Assembly: GCA_025846845.1 (NCBI GenBank) | Contig: JAOYTL010000003.1 | Coordinates: 62,001 to 126,000, forward strand | Source: Alloboseaceae bacterium BT-24-1 | GTDB taxonomy: Bacteria > Pseudomonadota > Alphaproteobacteria > Rhizobiales > Beijerinckiaceae | Length of the DNA: 64,000 bases | Direction: 5' to 3' | Notes under the pieces: model-generated | The model's input: only the letters and a program-made list of their open reading frames with translations | Database searches by the model: none | What the model was told of the DNA's origin: nothing | Translations under genes and position numbers: made by a program | Shown here: positions 8,443 through 16,333 of the stretch, one piece after another | Numbering within the stretch: position 1 is the first letter of the stretch | Layout of the letters: the number at the start of each line of letters is the position of its first letter

Positions 8443-8856
8443 GACGCTGGAGCTTTCCTGCAGTCCGGGCGGCCGCGAGCCCTATCGAGTCGGGCGGCCT
8501 GAAAGCAACCCGATCCGTGAACAGAACGAGTCCGGAACGAAGCGGGGGCGAATCGCTGACTCCCACAGAATCAGGTTTCGTTCACGGCGAGATATTGCGG
8601 CAAGCGATTCAAAAACCACAAGATTTTGAATCGACCTCATTGTCCATCCTTCGCCGACCTGCGCGCGCGAGGGCCGCTTTCGCTCATGTAGGGCATTCTG
8701 GCGACAGAACGAGGGGCGCGCGCGAAATAGAGTAGCCGCCGCCCGGCGATGTCCACGGGTGGGTTCAAGACATATCGCGTGGAGGAGGCCAATTGCCACC
8801 TCGTCGAAATCGGCCTTGCGCCTTCGAGGGACGCGCGAGCGGATCCCGCCTTCTAA
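8443..8856. other. 414-bp intergenic region upstream of the helicase gene, rich in GANTC sites
   Basis: No gene is supported. It carries seven GANTC sites between 8487 and 8632, and an AT-rich dyad at 8605-8633 described separately. It should contain the helicase promoter. Several short frames overlap it but lack codon structure or recognisable motifs. Confidence 0.6.
8605..8633. promoter_or_regulatory. 10-bp inverted repeat containing two GANTC methylation sites
   Basis: CGATTCAAAA (8605-8614) and TTTTGAATCG (8624-8633) form a perfect dyad with a 9-base spacer. Each arm holds a GANTC site, the target of the CcrM adenine methylase of alphaproteobacteria. Possible operator or cell-cycle-controlled promoter element for the helicase gene; no regulator is identified. 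Confidence 0.5.
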
Positions 8857-9747
8857 TCAGTCCCCGAAAACCTCGGCCAGCACCTGCGCGGCTTCGTCCG
8901 GCGCCTCGACATGGACGAAATGGCCGGCGTTCTCGCAGAAGCTGACCTCCACATCGTCGAAATAATGCGACAGGAAGGCGGACCATTCGGACTTCAGGAT
9001 GGGATCATGCCGTCCCCAATGCACCCGGGTGCGCTGATGGATCGGCACGGACGGCGCCGGATGACCGTCGATCGCGGCGATCCGCGCCGCGTTCTGGCTG
9101 CGATACCAGTCGAACCCCCCGCGCAGATTGCCGGGCTTCATGAAGTTCTCGACCCAAAGGTCGAAGACCGGCGCGAAGGCATCCTTGCGATGGCACCAAT
9201 GCGTCAGGAAATGCCCGAGATAGAGGGCGCAGGCCTCGCGGCTCGACCCGATCAACTGCTCGGCCAGCGGCAATTGCTGGAAGGACTGGTACCAGATCTC
9301 GTTGACATGGCCGTCACGGACCCACGCCGAGCCGACGCTCGGGGTCGGGCAGTTGAAGAACAGCAGCTTCTCGACCCGCTGCGGATGACGCCGCGCCAGT
9401 CCCTGCGCGACATAAGCGCCGACATCGTGCCCGACGACGCCGACCCGGCCGAGGCCGAGCGCCTCCAGCAGCGCCGCCATGTCGTCGGCATGGGCGTTGG
9501 CGCCGACATCGCTGCGCGGACCCGATGATTTGCCGCTGTCGCCGAAGCCGCGCAGATCGGGCGCGATCAGCCTGAACTCGCCATGCAGCCGGTTCATCAG
9601 CGGCAGCCAGCTCATCCAGAATTCCGGCCAGCCGTGCAGCAGCAGCACCGCCGGCCCGTCGCCGACTTCGGCGACATGCAGGACGGTATCGCGCACGACG
9701 ACCTGGCGATGCCTGAGGCCGGGCGGCAAGGCAAAATCGCTGGACAT
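8857..9747 (-). CDS. Alpha/beta hydrolase, epoxide hydrolase type
   Basis: A 296-residue alpha/beta hydrolase. The oxyanion motif HGWPEFW (38-44) and the nucleophile elbow GHDVG with Asp108 identify the epoxide hydrolase / haloacetate dehalogenase branch, which uses an aspartate nucleophile and a covalent ester intermediate. The catalytic His is in NAGHFVHVE (His276), with the acid probably in RHDPI. The middle third (about 130-215) forms the cap domain, rich in Trp and Tyr. No signal peptide, so cytoplasmic. It stands alone on the minus strand. Whether the substrate is an epoxide or a halogenated acid cannot be told from the sequence. Confidence 0.88.
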   Translation of the reverse strand: MSSDFALPPGLRHRQVVVRDTVLHVAEVGDGPAVLLLHGWPEFWMSWLPLMNRLHGEFRLIAPDLRGFGDSGKSSGPRSDVGANAHADDMAALLEALGLGRVGVVGHDVGAYVAQGLARRHPQRVEKLLFFNCPTPSVGSAWVRDGHVNEIWYQSFQQLPLAEQLIGSSREACALYLGHFLTHWCHRKDAFAPVFDLWVENFMKPGNLRGGFDWYRSQNAARIAAIDGHPAPSVPIHQRTRVHWGRHDPILKSEWSAFLSHYFDDVEVSFCENAGHFVHVEAPDEAAQVLAEVFGD

Positions 9748-9937
9748 GGCGGCTCCGGAGGCGAATCGCCAGTGAGGCTAGCCCCCCGCCCGGACCTCCG
9801 GCAATCCATCGAAGGGAAAAGCCCGCATGCGTTGCGAGTTCGGAGGCGGCTGAAGCGCGGACGGGGATAGGCGGCGATCTTACCCCCGGTGCTTCCAGCG
9901 GCCTCAGAATGACGCGCTCCACAGCAAGGAGCACGCC

Positions 9938-11125
9938 ATGCCGGACCTGCCATATCGTTCAACCAGCGACCGCGCACACTGGCGCGAGATCATTCTTCTG
10001 CGCCGCCGGCTCCTCTCTTTGAAGGCGCAGACGCGGCTGCTCCGCCATGAGTTCGCCCGCAAATACAATCCCGACCAGCCACGCGTGCCGGCCGGAAGTG
10101 AAGGTGGTGGACAATGGACCAGCGGCGGAGGCGGCGGCGATCCATCGTTGACCGGAACCGACTGGTTGGGCGATCTCGGCAATGCCCTGTCGACTGCACT
10201 GAGCTTCAGCGACGTCGTCGCCGACACCAGCGGCGAGGAGAGCTGGGCCTTCTATCAGGACGCCACCCGCCCAGACGGCTCGCTCGCCGAGCGCGCCGTC
10301 GTCAACCGCGACGGCTCGACCATCCAGTCCGAATTCGCCGAGCCCGGCAAGCAAAACGACTGGGACGAGCGTCACACCGTCACCTCACCCGAGGGCAGCA
10401 AGACCACCTTTGAGACCTCGGACCGCACCCAGACGATCCGCGACGGCGGCCCGGATGGGGAGATCGTCTCGCGCGCGACCTGGACCGAGCGTGGGCCGGA
10501 GCGCGAGGCGACGGTGCAGCAGGTGTTTGCTCAGGAAGGAGTTCGCAGAGCCGTCAGCGCTGCGGGCACTATCTTGTTCGGCTGGCTCTCGCCTGGCGAC
10601 GACATCGACGGCCAGCGAACCGTCATGGGCTTCGTGCCGCGCGACTATCAGCCGGGTAAGCCTGGGCAGATGGACCTCGCTTTCGTTGGTAATTTGACCG
10701 CGGAGGAAGCGAAGAATGCTTGCCACATGCTCGGCAAAGTTCAGAAATTGACGGACGACGCTGCGGAAGCAGCGGGGGGTCCGAGATTGTTTTCATCAAT
10801 GGCGACCTATGGCACCAACGTGCATGTTCGCTTCAAGAACTTCGTCAATGACTTTCACAACGAGAATTTTCGCGCTGAGCGCTCGTTTCTGAAAGAGGCT
10901 GCCGAGCCGACGAGCAAGGAAGAGCTTGACATAGGATACCCCCGGTCAGTGCGTGTTGATGCCTTTGAGTACAGGCCTGAGGACAGAACGCTTTGCGTCT
11001 ACGATCTCAAGACCGGCCGACGCGGGCTTTCGGTTCGCCGCTCCGATATCCTCGCGACCGCGGCCTATCTCGGCATGAGCAAAGTCGATCGCGTCATCAT
11101 GCTCGAAATCAGGCCACGCAAATGA
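9938..11125 (+). CDS. Putative polymorphic toxin with C-terminal PD-(D/E)xK nuclease-like domain
   Basis: A 395-residue protein I do not recognise as a named family. Residues 12-42 are a basic helix; 43-61 carry the motif YNPDQPRVPAGSEGGGQWT followed by a Gly run, a linker seen in rhizobial phage-derived and toxin-like proteins. Residues 100-195 hold repeated polar beta-strand segments (WAFYQDATRPDGSLAERAVV, then RDGG..GEIVSRATW) that recall RHS-like filaments. The C-terminal 95 residues fit a PD-(D/E)xK nuclease core: Glu320 in a helix, Asp341 in VRVDAFEY and Asp356-Leu-Lys358 in VYDLKTG. Base composition falls in this part (10801-10860 is 29/60 G+C). AAGGAG precedes the ATG. Its stop overlaps the next start (ATGA), as in toxin/immunity pairs. 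Nuclease toxin role is inference. Confidence 0.55.
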   Translation: MPDLPYRSTSDRAHWREIILLRRRLLSLKAQTRLLRHEFARKYNPDQPRVPAGSEGGGQWTSGGGGGDPSLTGTDWLGDLGNALSTALSFSDVVADTSGEESWAFYQDATRPDGSLAERAVVNRDGSTIQSEFAEPGKQNDWDERHTVTSPEGSKTTFETSDRTQTIRDGGPDGEIVSRATWTERGPEREATVQQVFAQEGVRRAVSAAGTILFGWLSPGDDIDGQRTVMGFVPRDYQPGKPGQMDLAFVGNLTAEEAKNACHMLGKVQKLTDDAAEAAGGPRLFSSMATYGTNVHVRFKNFVNDFHNENFRAERSFLKEAAEPTSKEELDIGYPRSVRVDAFEYRPEDRTLCVYDLKTGRRGLSVRRSDILATAAYLGMSKVDRVIMLEIRPRK

Positions 11126-11793
11126 CGACGAAAAAGCAGATCAACCGGCTTCTCGGCGAGTTCGTAAGGCGCAACCCGGATCTTGCTCAATCTGACAGCT
11201 TCGTGATCATCAAGCCTCTGCGCCATGTGCTGCGGTCGATCTCGATCGGACGCGGTATCGAGGCCGATAGCCCGCAGTTTCTGTGTTCCATAGGTCATTT
11301 CTTCGATCCTACGGCGCATCGGCAGGGTATCACTCTCGATCGTATCTTTTTGCCGCGCGGCGCGCCGCATCGCTGGTCCGAACCCGGTATGCCCGCTGCT
11401 TTTTTCGAGGCCTGCGAGACGCAAATCCTGCCGAAGCTGCGCAGCGTCAACACAATCGAGGATATGCTTCGCTTCAGACAAGGTTCGAGCGAGTTCAATG
11501 CGGCCATGGAGTGGGCCATCCATAGGATCCACTTCGCGGCAGCCTATGGCCGTTTCGATCGCGCCTTGCGTCGTTTCGAGCATATCAAGCACTGGGACCG
11601 GTCCCGCATGTCGTGGCGCCGGCCTGAATTCGAGCATGTCGCCGACGAACTCGTGCCATTGATGCGGGCCGATGACCGCGATGGCGTCATCCACCTCCTC
11701 CATCTCTGGGAAGAGGAGCGCGTCCGCCGGTTCGGCCTGGAAGCGATCTACGAGCCCACACCTTTCCCACTCGAGCGCACCGCCGGCGCCTGA
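11122..11793 (+). CDS. Unknown protein, candidate immunity protein to the preceding toxin-like gene
   Basis: A 223-residue soluble protein with no recognised domain and no signal peptide. It is predicted mainly alpha-helical, with many Arg/His and aromatic residues (RFDRALRRFEHIKHWDRSRMSWRRPEFEHV) and an acidic C-terminal helix region (LRADDRDGVIHLLHLWEEERV-like). The ATG at 11122 overlaps the TGA of the upstream gene in ATGA, so the two are translationally coupled and should be made together. It ends 2 bases before the convergent DUF3108 gene. Position, size and coupling are what one expects of an immunity protein, but nothing in its own sequence proves it. Confidence 0.55.
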   Translation: MTTKKQINRLLGEFVRRNPDLAQSDSFVIIKPLRHVLRSISIGRGIEADSPQFLCSIGHFFDPTAHRQGITLDRIFLPRGAPHRWSEPGMPAAFFEACETQILPKLRSVNTIEDMLRFRQGSSEFNAAMEWAIHRIHFAAAYGRFDRALRRFEHIKHWDRSRMSWRRPEFEHVADELVPLMRADDRDGVIHLLHLWEEERVRRFGLEAIYEPTPFPLERTAGA

Positions 11794-11795
11794 GC

Positions 11796-12626
11796 TCAAT
11801 TCCGCGTCGTCGTCGCGGTCACGCCGGGGTCGACCTTGAAGCTCGAGGCCTCGATCACCGCGGTGCCGATCATCGTCTTCACCGAGATGCGCACCGGCAG
11901 CATCATGTTCGTGCCGGCGACGGGAGCGAGCCAGGTCGAGATTTCCTTGTTCTCGGCCATGAACTTGGTCGAAGGCCGCAGCGAGCGATGGCCGGCGATC
12001 GGCACATAGCGCGCCTGGCAGACCGAGACCGGGCCGCTATAGCCGTCGATCTTGATCTCGCGCGTGCCGGAATAGCTCAGCTTGATGTCGTAGCGCGCCG
12101 CGCCGTCGAAGATCGCCAGTGTGCGGTTGCAGGCGGCTGTCCCCGCATTGCGGCCCGAGACTTCGACCGGCATCAGGAAGGCGCTGAGCGGGTCCATGAT
12201 GTTGCGCTGATGCTCGTCCTTGAGCGGGACGCGATCGGGCTTGGCATCGATCGGCGGTTCGATCGCCAGCGCCTGGACTGCGTTGCCGCCAAGCGCCATG
12301 CGCACGGTCCGGCTTTCGCTGGAATTGGCCGAGGAGACGGCAAAGGTCGCCGGCGACAGCCTGCCGCCGTTGAGATTGCCGGTCGCGGCGCCCGAGCCAC
12401 GCCCGCCGGTGAAGCTGCCGACGAGCCCGGTCAGCTTCGCATTGGCGTCGAGCTTGTAGCTGGCGCCGTCGATGCCGCCCGACAGATTGGCCTTGCCGAG
12501 CGAGAGGCCGAGCAGCGAGACGTCATAGGTCGCGTCGAGCGAGGCGGCCTGCGCAGCCGGCATCGACAAAGCAAGCACCAGCGCTGCGAAGCAGGCGCTG
12601 CTGGCAAACTGCGGAGAGAGCTTCAT
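11796..12626 (-). CDS. DUF3108 domain-containing exported protein
   Basis: A 276-residue protein with a signal peptide (MKLSPQFASSACFAALVLALSMPAAQAA, cleavage near residue 27) and then a beta-rich body opening with ATYDVSLLGLSLGKANLSGGIDGASYKLDANAKLTG, the typical DUF3108 beginning in alphaproteobacteria. Residues such as YSGTREIKIDGYSGPVSVCQARYVPIAGHR fit the same family. Function unknown; it is probably periplasmic or envelope associated. I chose the ATG at 12626 because it begins the signal peptide and has GGAG upstream; the frame is open further upstream but those residues do not fit. A GATTCGGTCCGAATC dyad lies at 12668-12682, about 42 bases before the start. Confidence 0.85.
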   Translation of the reverse strand: MKLSPQFASSACFAALVLALSMPAAQAASLDATYDVSLLGLSLGKANLSGGIDGASYKLDANAKLTGLVGSFTGGRGSGAATGNLNGGRLSPATFAVSSANSSESRTVRMALGGNAVQALAIEPPIDAKPDRVPLKDEHQRNIMDPLSAFLMPVEVSGRNAGTAACNRTLAIFDGAARYDIKLSYSGTREIKIDGYSGPVSVCQARYVPIAGHRSLRPSTKFMAENKEISTWLAPVAGTNMMLPVRISVKTMIGTAVIEASSFKVDPGVTATTTRN

Positions 12627-12667
12627 CGGGAGGCTCCGGCGCGACTGATCATCGTCGCATGCACTGG

Positions 12668-12682
12668 GATTCGGTCCGAATC
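12668..12682. promoter_or_regulatory. GATTCGG-T-CCGAATC dyad with two GANTC sites
   Basis: A perfect 7-bp inverted repeat around a single T, 42 bases upstream of the DUF3108 start and about 72 bases before the rpmB promoter on the other strand. Each arm contains GANTC. Could be an operator or a chance palindrome. Confidence 0.35.
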
Positions 12683-12754
12683 GTGACTGGCTTTGCACCA
12701 GCTTGGCGGGATAATGGTTACCGAGATGTTTCCGGCGGCAATCTGCGCACTCGC

Positions 12755-12783
12755 CTTGACGGACCGCCAGCCGACGGCTATAG
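12755..12783 (+). promoter_or_regulatory. Predicted rpmB promoter
   Basis: CTTGAC (12755-12760), 17-base spacer, CTATAG (12778-12783): a near-perfect alphaproteobacterial housekeeping promoter. It leaves a leader of about 90 bases before the rpmB ATG at 12879. Confidence 0.65.
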
Positions 12784-12878
12784 ACCCGCCACTTCAATTT
12801 GACTTCCGGTGCTTGCCTGCCGGCACGTCGCGTGTCGGCAATTTGCGTTGAGCATTCGGAGATTTTGGGAACACGATC

Positions 12879-13166
12879 ATGGCCCGCCGTTGCGAACTGA
12901 CCGGGAAAGCCACCCAGACCGGCCACCTCGTCAGCCACTCGAACCGCAAGACCAAGACGGTCTTCCGGCCGAACCTGGTCAACGTTACGCTGCAGTCCGA
13001 CGCGCTCGGCCGCTCGGTCCGCCTGCGCGTCTCGGCGAATGCGCTGCGCACCGTCGACCACCGCGGCGGCCTCGACGCCTTCCTGGTCAAGGCTCCGGCC
13101 GGCGACCTGTCGACCGGCGCGCTGACGCTGAAGCGCGACATCGAGAAGAAGCTCGCCGCCAACTGA
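12879..13166 (+). CDS. rpmB: 50S ribosomal protein L28
   Basis: A 95-residue ribosomal protein bL28. The N-terminus MARRCELTGKATQTGHLVSHSNRKTKTVF and the segment FRPNLVNVTLQSDALGR match the alphaproteobacterial form, which is longer than the E. coli protein because of a C-terminal helix (LTLKRDIEKKLAAN). It is part of the large subunit. It is a single-gene unit, with a strong promoter at 12755-12783 and a classic terminator at 13193-13218. Very high confidence. Confidence 0.98.
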   Translation: MARRCELTGKATQTGHLVSHSNRKTKTVFRPNLVNVTLQSDALGRSVRLRVSANALRTVDHRGGLDAFLVKAPAGDLSTGALTLKRDIEKKLAAN

Positions 13167-13192
13167 GCGGGCTTTTCCCTCCGGACTGAACG

Positions 13193-13218
13193 AAGCGGCC
13201 GCAAGGCCGCTTTTTTCG
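13193..13218 (+). terminator. rpmB: rpmB rho-independent terminator
   Basis: AAGCGGCC / GGCCGCTT stem (13193-13200, 13205-13212) with GCAA loop, continuing into six T residues at 13211-13216. A textbook terminator 27 bases after the rpmB stop. Confidence 0.9.
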
Positions 13219-13249
13219 TTTGGGCTCTTGTCAGCGGAGCGCGCAACCT

Positions 13250-13405
13250 GCCCCCTCTCCCCTTGCGGGAGAGGGTTGGGGTGAGGGGTCGCACGACGCC
13301 GATCGCTGGCCCATTGATTCTTCGTTCTCCAGGGCTTTCCAGACCTGAACGACCCTCATCCGGCGCTGCGCGCCACCTTCTCCCGCAAGGGGAGAAGGGA
13401 AGGGT
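13250..13405. repeat. Palindromic intergenic repeat element
   Basis: Two arms in opposite orientation: CCCTCTCCCCTTGCGGGAGA near 13253 and CTTCTCCCGCAAGGGGAGAA near 13378, each itself able to fold, around a core with GCGCTGCGCGCC. This composition is that of the dispersed palindromic elements commonly found between genes in rhizobial and related genomes. It fills the gap between the rpmB terminator and the phytase-like gene. No coding signal. Confidence 0.7.
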
Positions 13406-13430
13406 CAAGCCCAAGCATGACGCGCGCCAT

Positions 13431-14441
13431 TTACTGCGCCAGTTCGAACTCCAGCAGCACCGTACGCTGCAGGAAGGTCGAGAAATTATTGTCGGAGATC
13501 AGGGTGATGATCGTCCGCCCGTTCTCCAGGTGGACCGCCATCCCCTCCATATTGTCGATCTCCTGGCCGAGATCGGCCTCGATCAGGATCGGCCCATCCA
13601 GCCGCGCGCCAGGCCGGATCGCATCGCTGGCAATGCGGCGGATGCGCATGCCGACGCCGCGCAACGGCTTGTACCAGCGCTCCAGCAGCAGCATGTCGCC
13701 CCCCGGCAGGAAGGCGAGATCGGTGATGTCGTAGCCGTCGCGGCGGACCACCTGCAGCGTGCCCGGCTGGCGCCCGCCGATGATGAAGCCCGTGGTCGGC
13801 TCGTCCTCGCGGCCGGACCGCTCCGAGATCGCGATCAGGGCACCGGCGAGCGGGTGCCCTGCCGGCAGCACGCCAAGTGCCTCCAGCCCGCGGTTGCTCG
13901 GCAGGCGCTTCAGCGCCGGCGGCGTCGGCACGAGCTGCGCCCGCGCCTCGACGCCATGGCGGGCGAAGTCGAAGCGCAGGATGTCATGAGCGCGCTCGAC
14001 GCCGATGAAGGCGGTACCGCCCTGGATGGCGAGCGATTCGGTGTCGTAGTAGCGCGAGCGATGCAGCGGCTTGCCGGAGGCGCCGAGAATCGGCGCGAGC
14101 TCGGCTTCTTCGAGACCAGCGAGCTTGCCAGCGCTCCGTGCGAGCTTCGCCGTCAGCCAGAAGCCGTTGTCGGTGATTGCGACGATCCGCGTCCCATCGG
14201 GCGAGCGCCACAGCCCCGAGAAGCCTCCGAAGCGGGGATGACTGCCCGAAAGCTGAAGTCCGCCGCGGAAGATCAGCTGGCCGAAGCGGGTCTTCGCGGC
14301 ATTGCCGGGCTCGAAGCTCGCGATCGGCCGCGCCGACACGCTGACCGGAACGCGCGCCGGCTCGAGGCTCTGCGCCCGCGCAGGCAGGCCGAGAGCCGCC
14401 GCGCCGAGGCCGGCGATGACGCTACGGCGGCTCAGGCTCAT
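13431..14441 (-). CDS. Esterase-like activity of phytase family protein, Tat-exported
   Basis: A 336-residue protein of the phytase-like beta-propeller family. After a Tat signal (SRRSVIAGLGAAALGLPARAQ, residues 4-24) come propeller strands with the family signatures GGLQLSGSHPRFGGFSGLW, VAITDNGFWLTA, NRGLEALGVLP and NMEGMAVH. Proteins of this family are periplasmic; enzymatic activity is rarely shown. The ATG overlaps the CobT stop in ATGA, so its translation is coupled to the cobaltochelatase gene. That coupling is odd, because no cobalamin function is known for this family. Family assignment is good; the biochemical role is open. Confidence 0.85.
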   Translation of the reverse strand: MSLSRRSVIAGLGAAALGLPARAQSLEPARVPVSVSARPIASFEPGNAAKTRFGQLIFRGGLQLSGSHPRFGGFSGLWRSPDGTRIVAITDNGFWLTAKLARSAGKLAGLEEAELAPILGASGKPLHRSRYYDTESLAIQGGTAFIGVERAHDILRFDFARHGVEARAQLVPTPPALKRLPSNRGLEALGVLPAGHPLAGALIAISERSGREDEPTTGFIIGGRQPGTLQVVRRDGYDITDLAFLPGGDMLLLERWYKPLRGVGMRIRRIASDAIRPGARLDGPILIEADLGQEIDNMEGMAVHLENGRTIITLISDNNFSTFLQRTVLLEFELAQ

Positions 14442-16333
14442 TGCAGGCGGCGCGAGCCCCGCGAGCCTGTGCCGGCGGCGTCCTCCTCGAACAGCTCCGC
14501 CAGCTTCTCGGTCATCACGCCACCGAGTTCCTCGGCATCGACGATGGTGACGGCGCGGCGATAATAGCGCGTGACGTCGTGGCCGATGCCGATCGCGATC
14601 AATTCGACCGGCGAGCGCGTCTCGATCTCGGCGATGACGTGGCGCAGATGGCGTTCGAGATAGCTGCCGGCATTGACCGAGAGCGTCGAATCGTCGACCG
14701 GCGCGCCGTCCGAGATCACCATCAGGATCTTGCGCTGCTCCGGGCGGCCGAGCAGGCGCTTATGCGCCCAGTCGAGCGCCTCGCCGTCAATGTTCTCCTT
14801 GAGCAGCCCCTCGCGCATCATCAGCCCGAGATTTTTCCGCGCCCGCCGCCACGGGGCATCGGCCGCCTTGTAGATGATGTGCCGGAGATCGTTGAGCCGG
14901 CCGGGATTGGCCGGCTTGCCCGATTGCAGCCAGCTCTCGCGCGACAGCCCGCCCTTCCAGGCACGCGTGGTGAAGCCGAGCAGCTCGACCTTGACGCCGC
15001 AGCGCTCCAGCGTGCGCGCCAGGATGTCGGCGCAGGTCGCCGCCACCGTGATCGGCCGGCCGCGCATCGAGCCGGAATTGTCGATCAGCAGCGTCACCAC
15101 CGTGTCGCGGAAATTCGTGTCCGATTCCTGCCGGAAGGAAAGCGGCTGGAACGGGTCGATGATGATGCGCGGCAGGCGTGAGGGATCGAGCGCGCCCTCC
15201 TCCAGGTCGAACTGCCAGGAGCGGTTCTGCTGCGCCATCAGGCGCCGCTGCAAGCGGTTTGCAAGGCGCGCCACAACACCCTGAAGATGCGCCAATTGCT
15301 TGTCGAGATAGGCACGCAGCCGCGTCAGCTCCTCGGCGTCGCAGAGTTCCTCGGCGGTGACGATCTCGTCGAACTTCTGGGTATAGGCCTTGTAGTCGGT
15401 CTGCGGCCGGTCGTTGGCGCGGCTGTCGCGCGGACGCGGCGCCTCGCCGGCCTCCTCGGCCTCGGAGTTCTCGTCTTCCTCGTCCCAGTCCCCGGCCGGC
15501 GCGTCGGCAGCCTCGGAGGCGCCCTCCTGCAGCTCCTCGGCGGCGTCCTCGCTGGTCTCGGTCTCGGAGCGCTCGCCCTGGCTCTGCTGCTCGGCCTCAC
15601 CCTCCTCCTGCTGCTGCTCCTCGGAGGACTGGTCCTGATCGTCCTCGTCCTCGTCGGATTCGTCGCCCTGGCTGCTCTGCTCGGCCATGTCGAGCGAAGC
15701 CAGCATGTCGCGCACGGTGCGGGCGAAACCGCGCTGGTCCTCGATCGTCTTGGCCAGCCGGTCGAGATCGCCGCCGGCCTTCGCCTCGATCTGCTCGCGC
15801 CAGAGCTCGACCAGCTTCTCGGCCGCCTTGGGCGGCTTCAGGCCGGTCAGGCGCTCGCGCACCATCAGGGCCAGAGCATCCTCGAGCGGCGCATCGGCCC
15901 GGTCTGTGATCTCCTCATAGCGGCCGCCGCGGTGATAGCGGTCCTCCAGCATCGCCGAGATATTGCTGGAAACGCCGCTCATCCGGCGCGAGCCGACGCT
16001 CTCGACCCTGGCCTGCTCGACTGCGTCGAAGACGGCGCGGGCCGCGTCGCCCTCGGGCGCGGCTCGGCGATGGATCGCGGAATCGTGGCAGGCGAGGCGC
16101 AGCGCCATCGAATCGGCATGGCCGCGCAGGATTGCGACATCCTGGATCGTGAGCTTGCGCGGCGGCTCCGGCAGGCGGGCGCGCTCGCCGACCAGCGAGG
16201 GTTTGTCGGCCGCGAAGACGATCTCCATCTCCGGCTTGCGCGCGATCGCCTTCATCGCACCGGAAACCGCCCGCTTCAGCGGCTCGGCCGGCGCTTCCTT
16301 CGGGGTCCCGGGCTTGCGGTTGGAGATGCTCAT
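14438..16333 (-). CDS. cobT: Aerobic cobaltochelatase subunit CobT
   Basis: A 631-residue subunit of the CobNST cobaltochelatase, which inserts Co2+ into hydrogenobyrinate a,c-diamide in the aerobic B12 pathway. The N-terminal domain (30-215) precedes an acidic linker (about 219-296, runs of Asp/Glu/Ser/Gln) and a C-terminal von Willebrand factor A domain with the MIDAS motif D418-x-S420-x-S422 (LLIDNSGSMRG). CobT forms a chaperone-like ring with the AAA+ protein CobS at 17200-18189, with two genes between them. Start at MSISNRK overlaps the GNAT stop in ATGA, and the stop overlaps the next gene in ATGA. cobN is not in the window. Confidence 0.95.
   Translation of the reverse strand: MSISNRKPGTPKEAPAEPLKRAVSGAMKAIARKPEMEIVFAADKPSLVGERARLPEPPRKLTIQDVAILRGHADSMALRLACHDSAIHRRAAPEGDAARAVFDAVEQARVESVGSRRMSGVSSNISAMLEDRYHRGGRYEEITDRADAPLEDALALMVRERLTGLKPPKAAEKLVELWREQIEAKAGGDLDRLAKTIEDQRGFARTVRDMLASLDMAEQSSQGDESDEDEDDQDQSSEEQQQEEGEAEQQSQGERSETETSEDAAEELQEGASEAADAPAGDWDEEDENSEAEEAGEAPRPRDSRANDRPQTDYKAYTQKFDEIVTAEELCDAEELTRLRAYLDKQLAHLQGVVARLANRLQRRLMAQQNRSWQFDLEEGALDPSRLPRIIIDPFQPLSFRQESDTNFRDTVVTLLIDNSGSMRGRPITVAATCADILARTLERCGVKVELLGFTTRAWKGGLSRESWLQSGKPANPGRLNDLRHIIYKAADAPWRRARKNLGLMMREGLLKENIDGEALDWAHKRLLGRPEQRKILMVISDGAPVDDSTLSVNAGSYLERHLRHVIAEIETRSPVELIAIGIGHDVTRYYRRAVTIVDAEELGGVMTEKLAELFEEDAAGTGSRGSRRLQ

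Noticed and set aside
8482..8799. A 105-codon minus-strand frame in the gap upstream of the helicase.
   Set aside because: No ribosome site, no recognisable motif, and it runs across the AT-rich dyad; more likely non-coding.
9938..11793. Possible prophage remnant because of the rhizobial linker motif.
   Set aside because: No integrase, capsid or tail gene is near, and flanking genes are ordinary; a stand-alone toxin-like pair fits better.
13250..13405. Considered as a CRISPR-like or insertion-sequence end.
   Set aside because: Only two inverted arms, no spacer array, no transposase; it matches the dispersed palindromic type.
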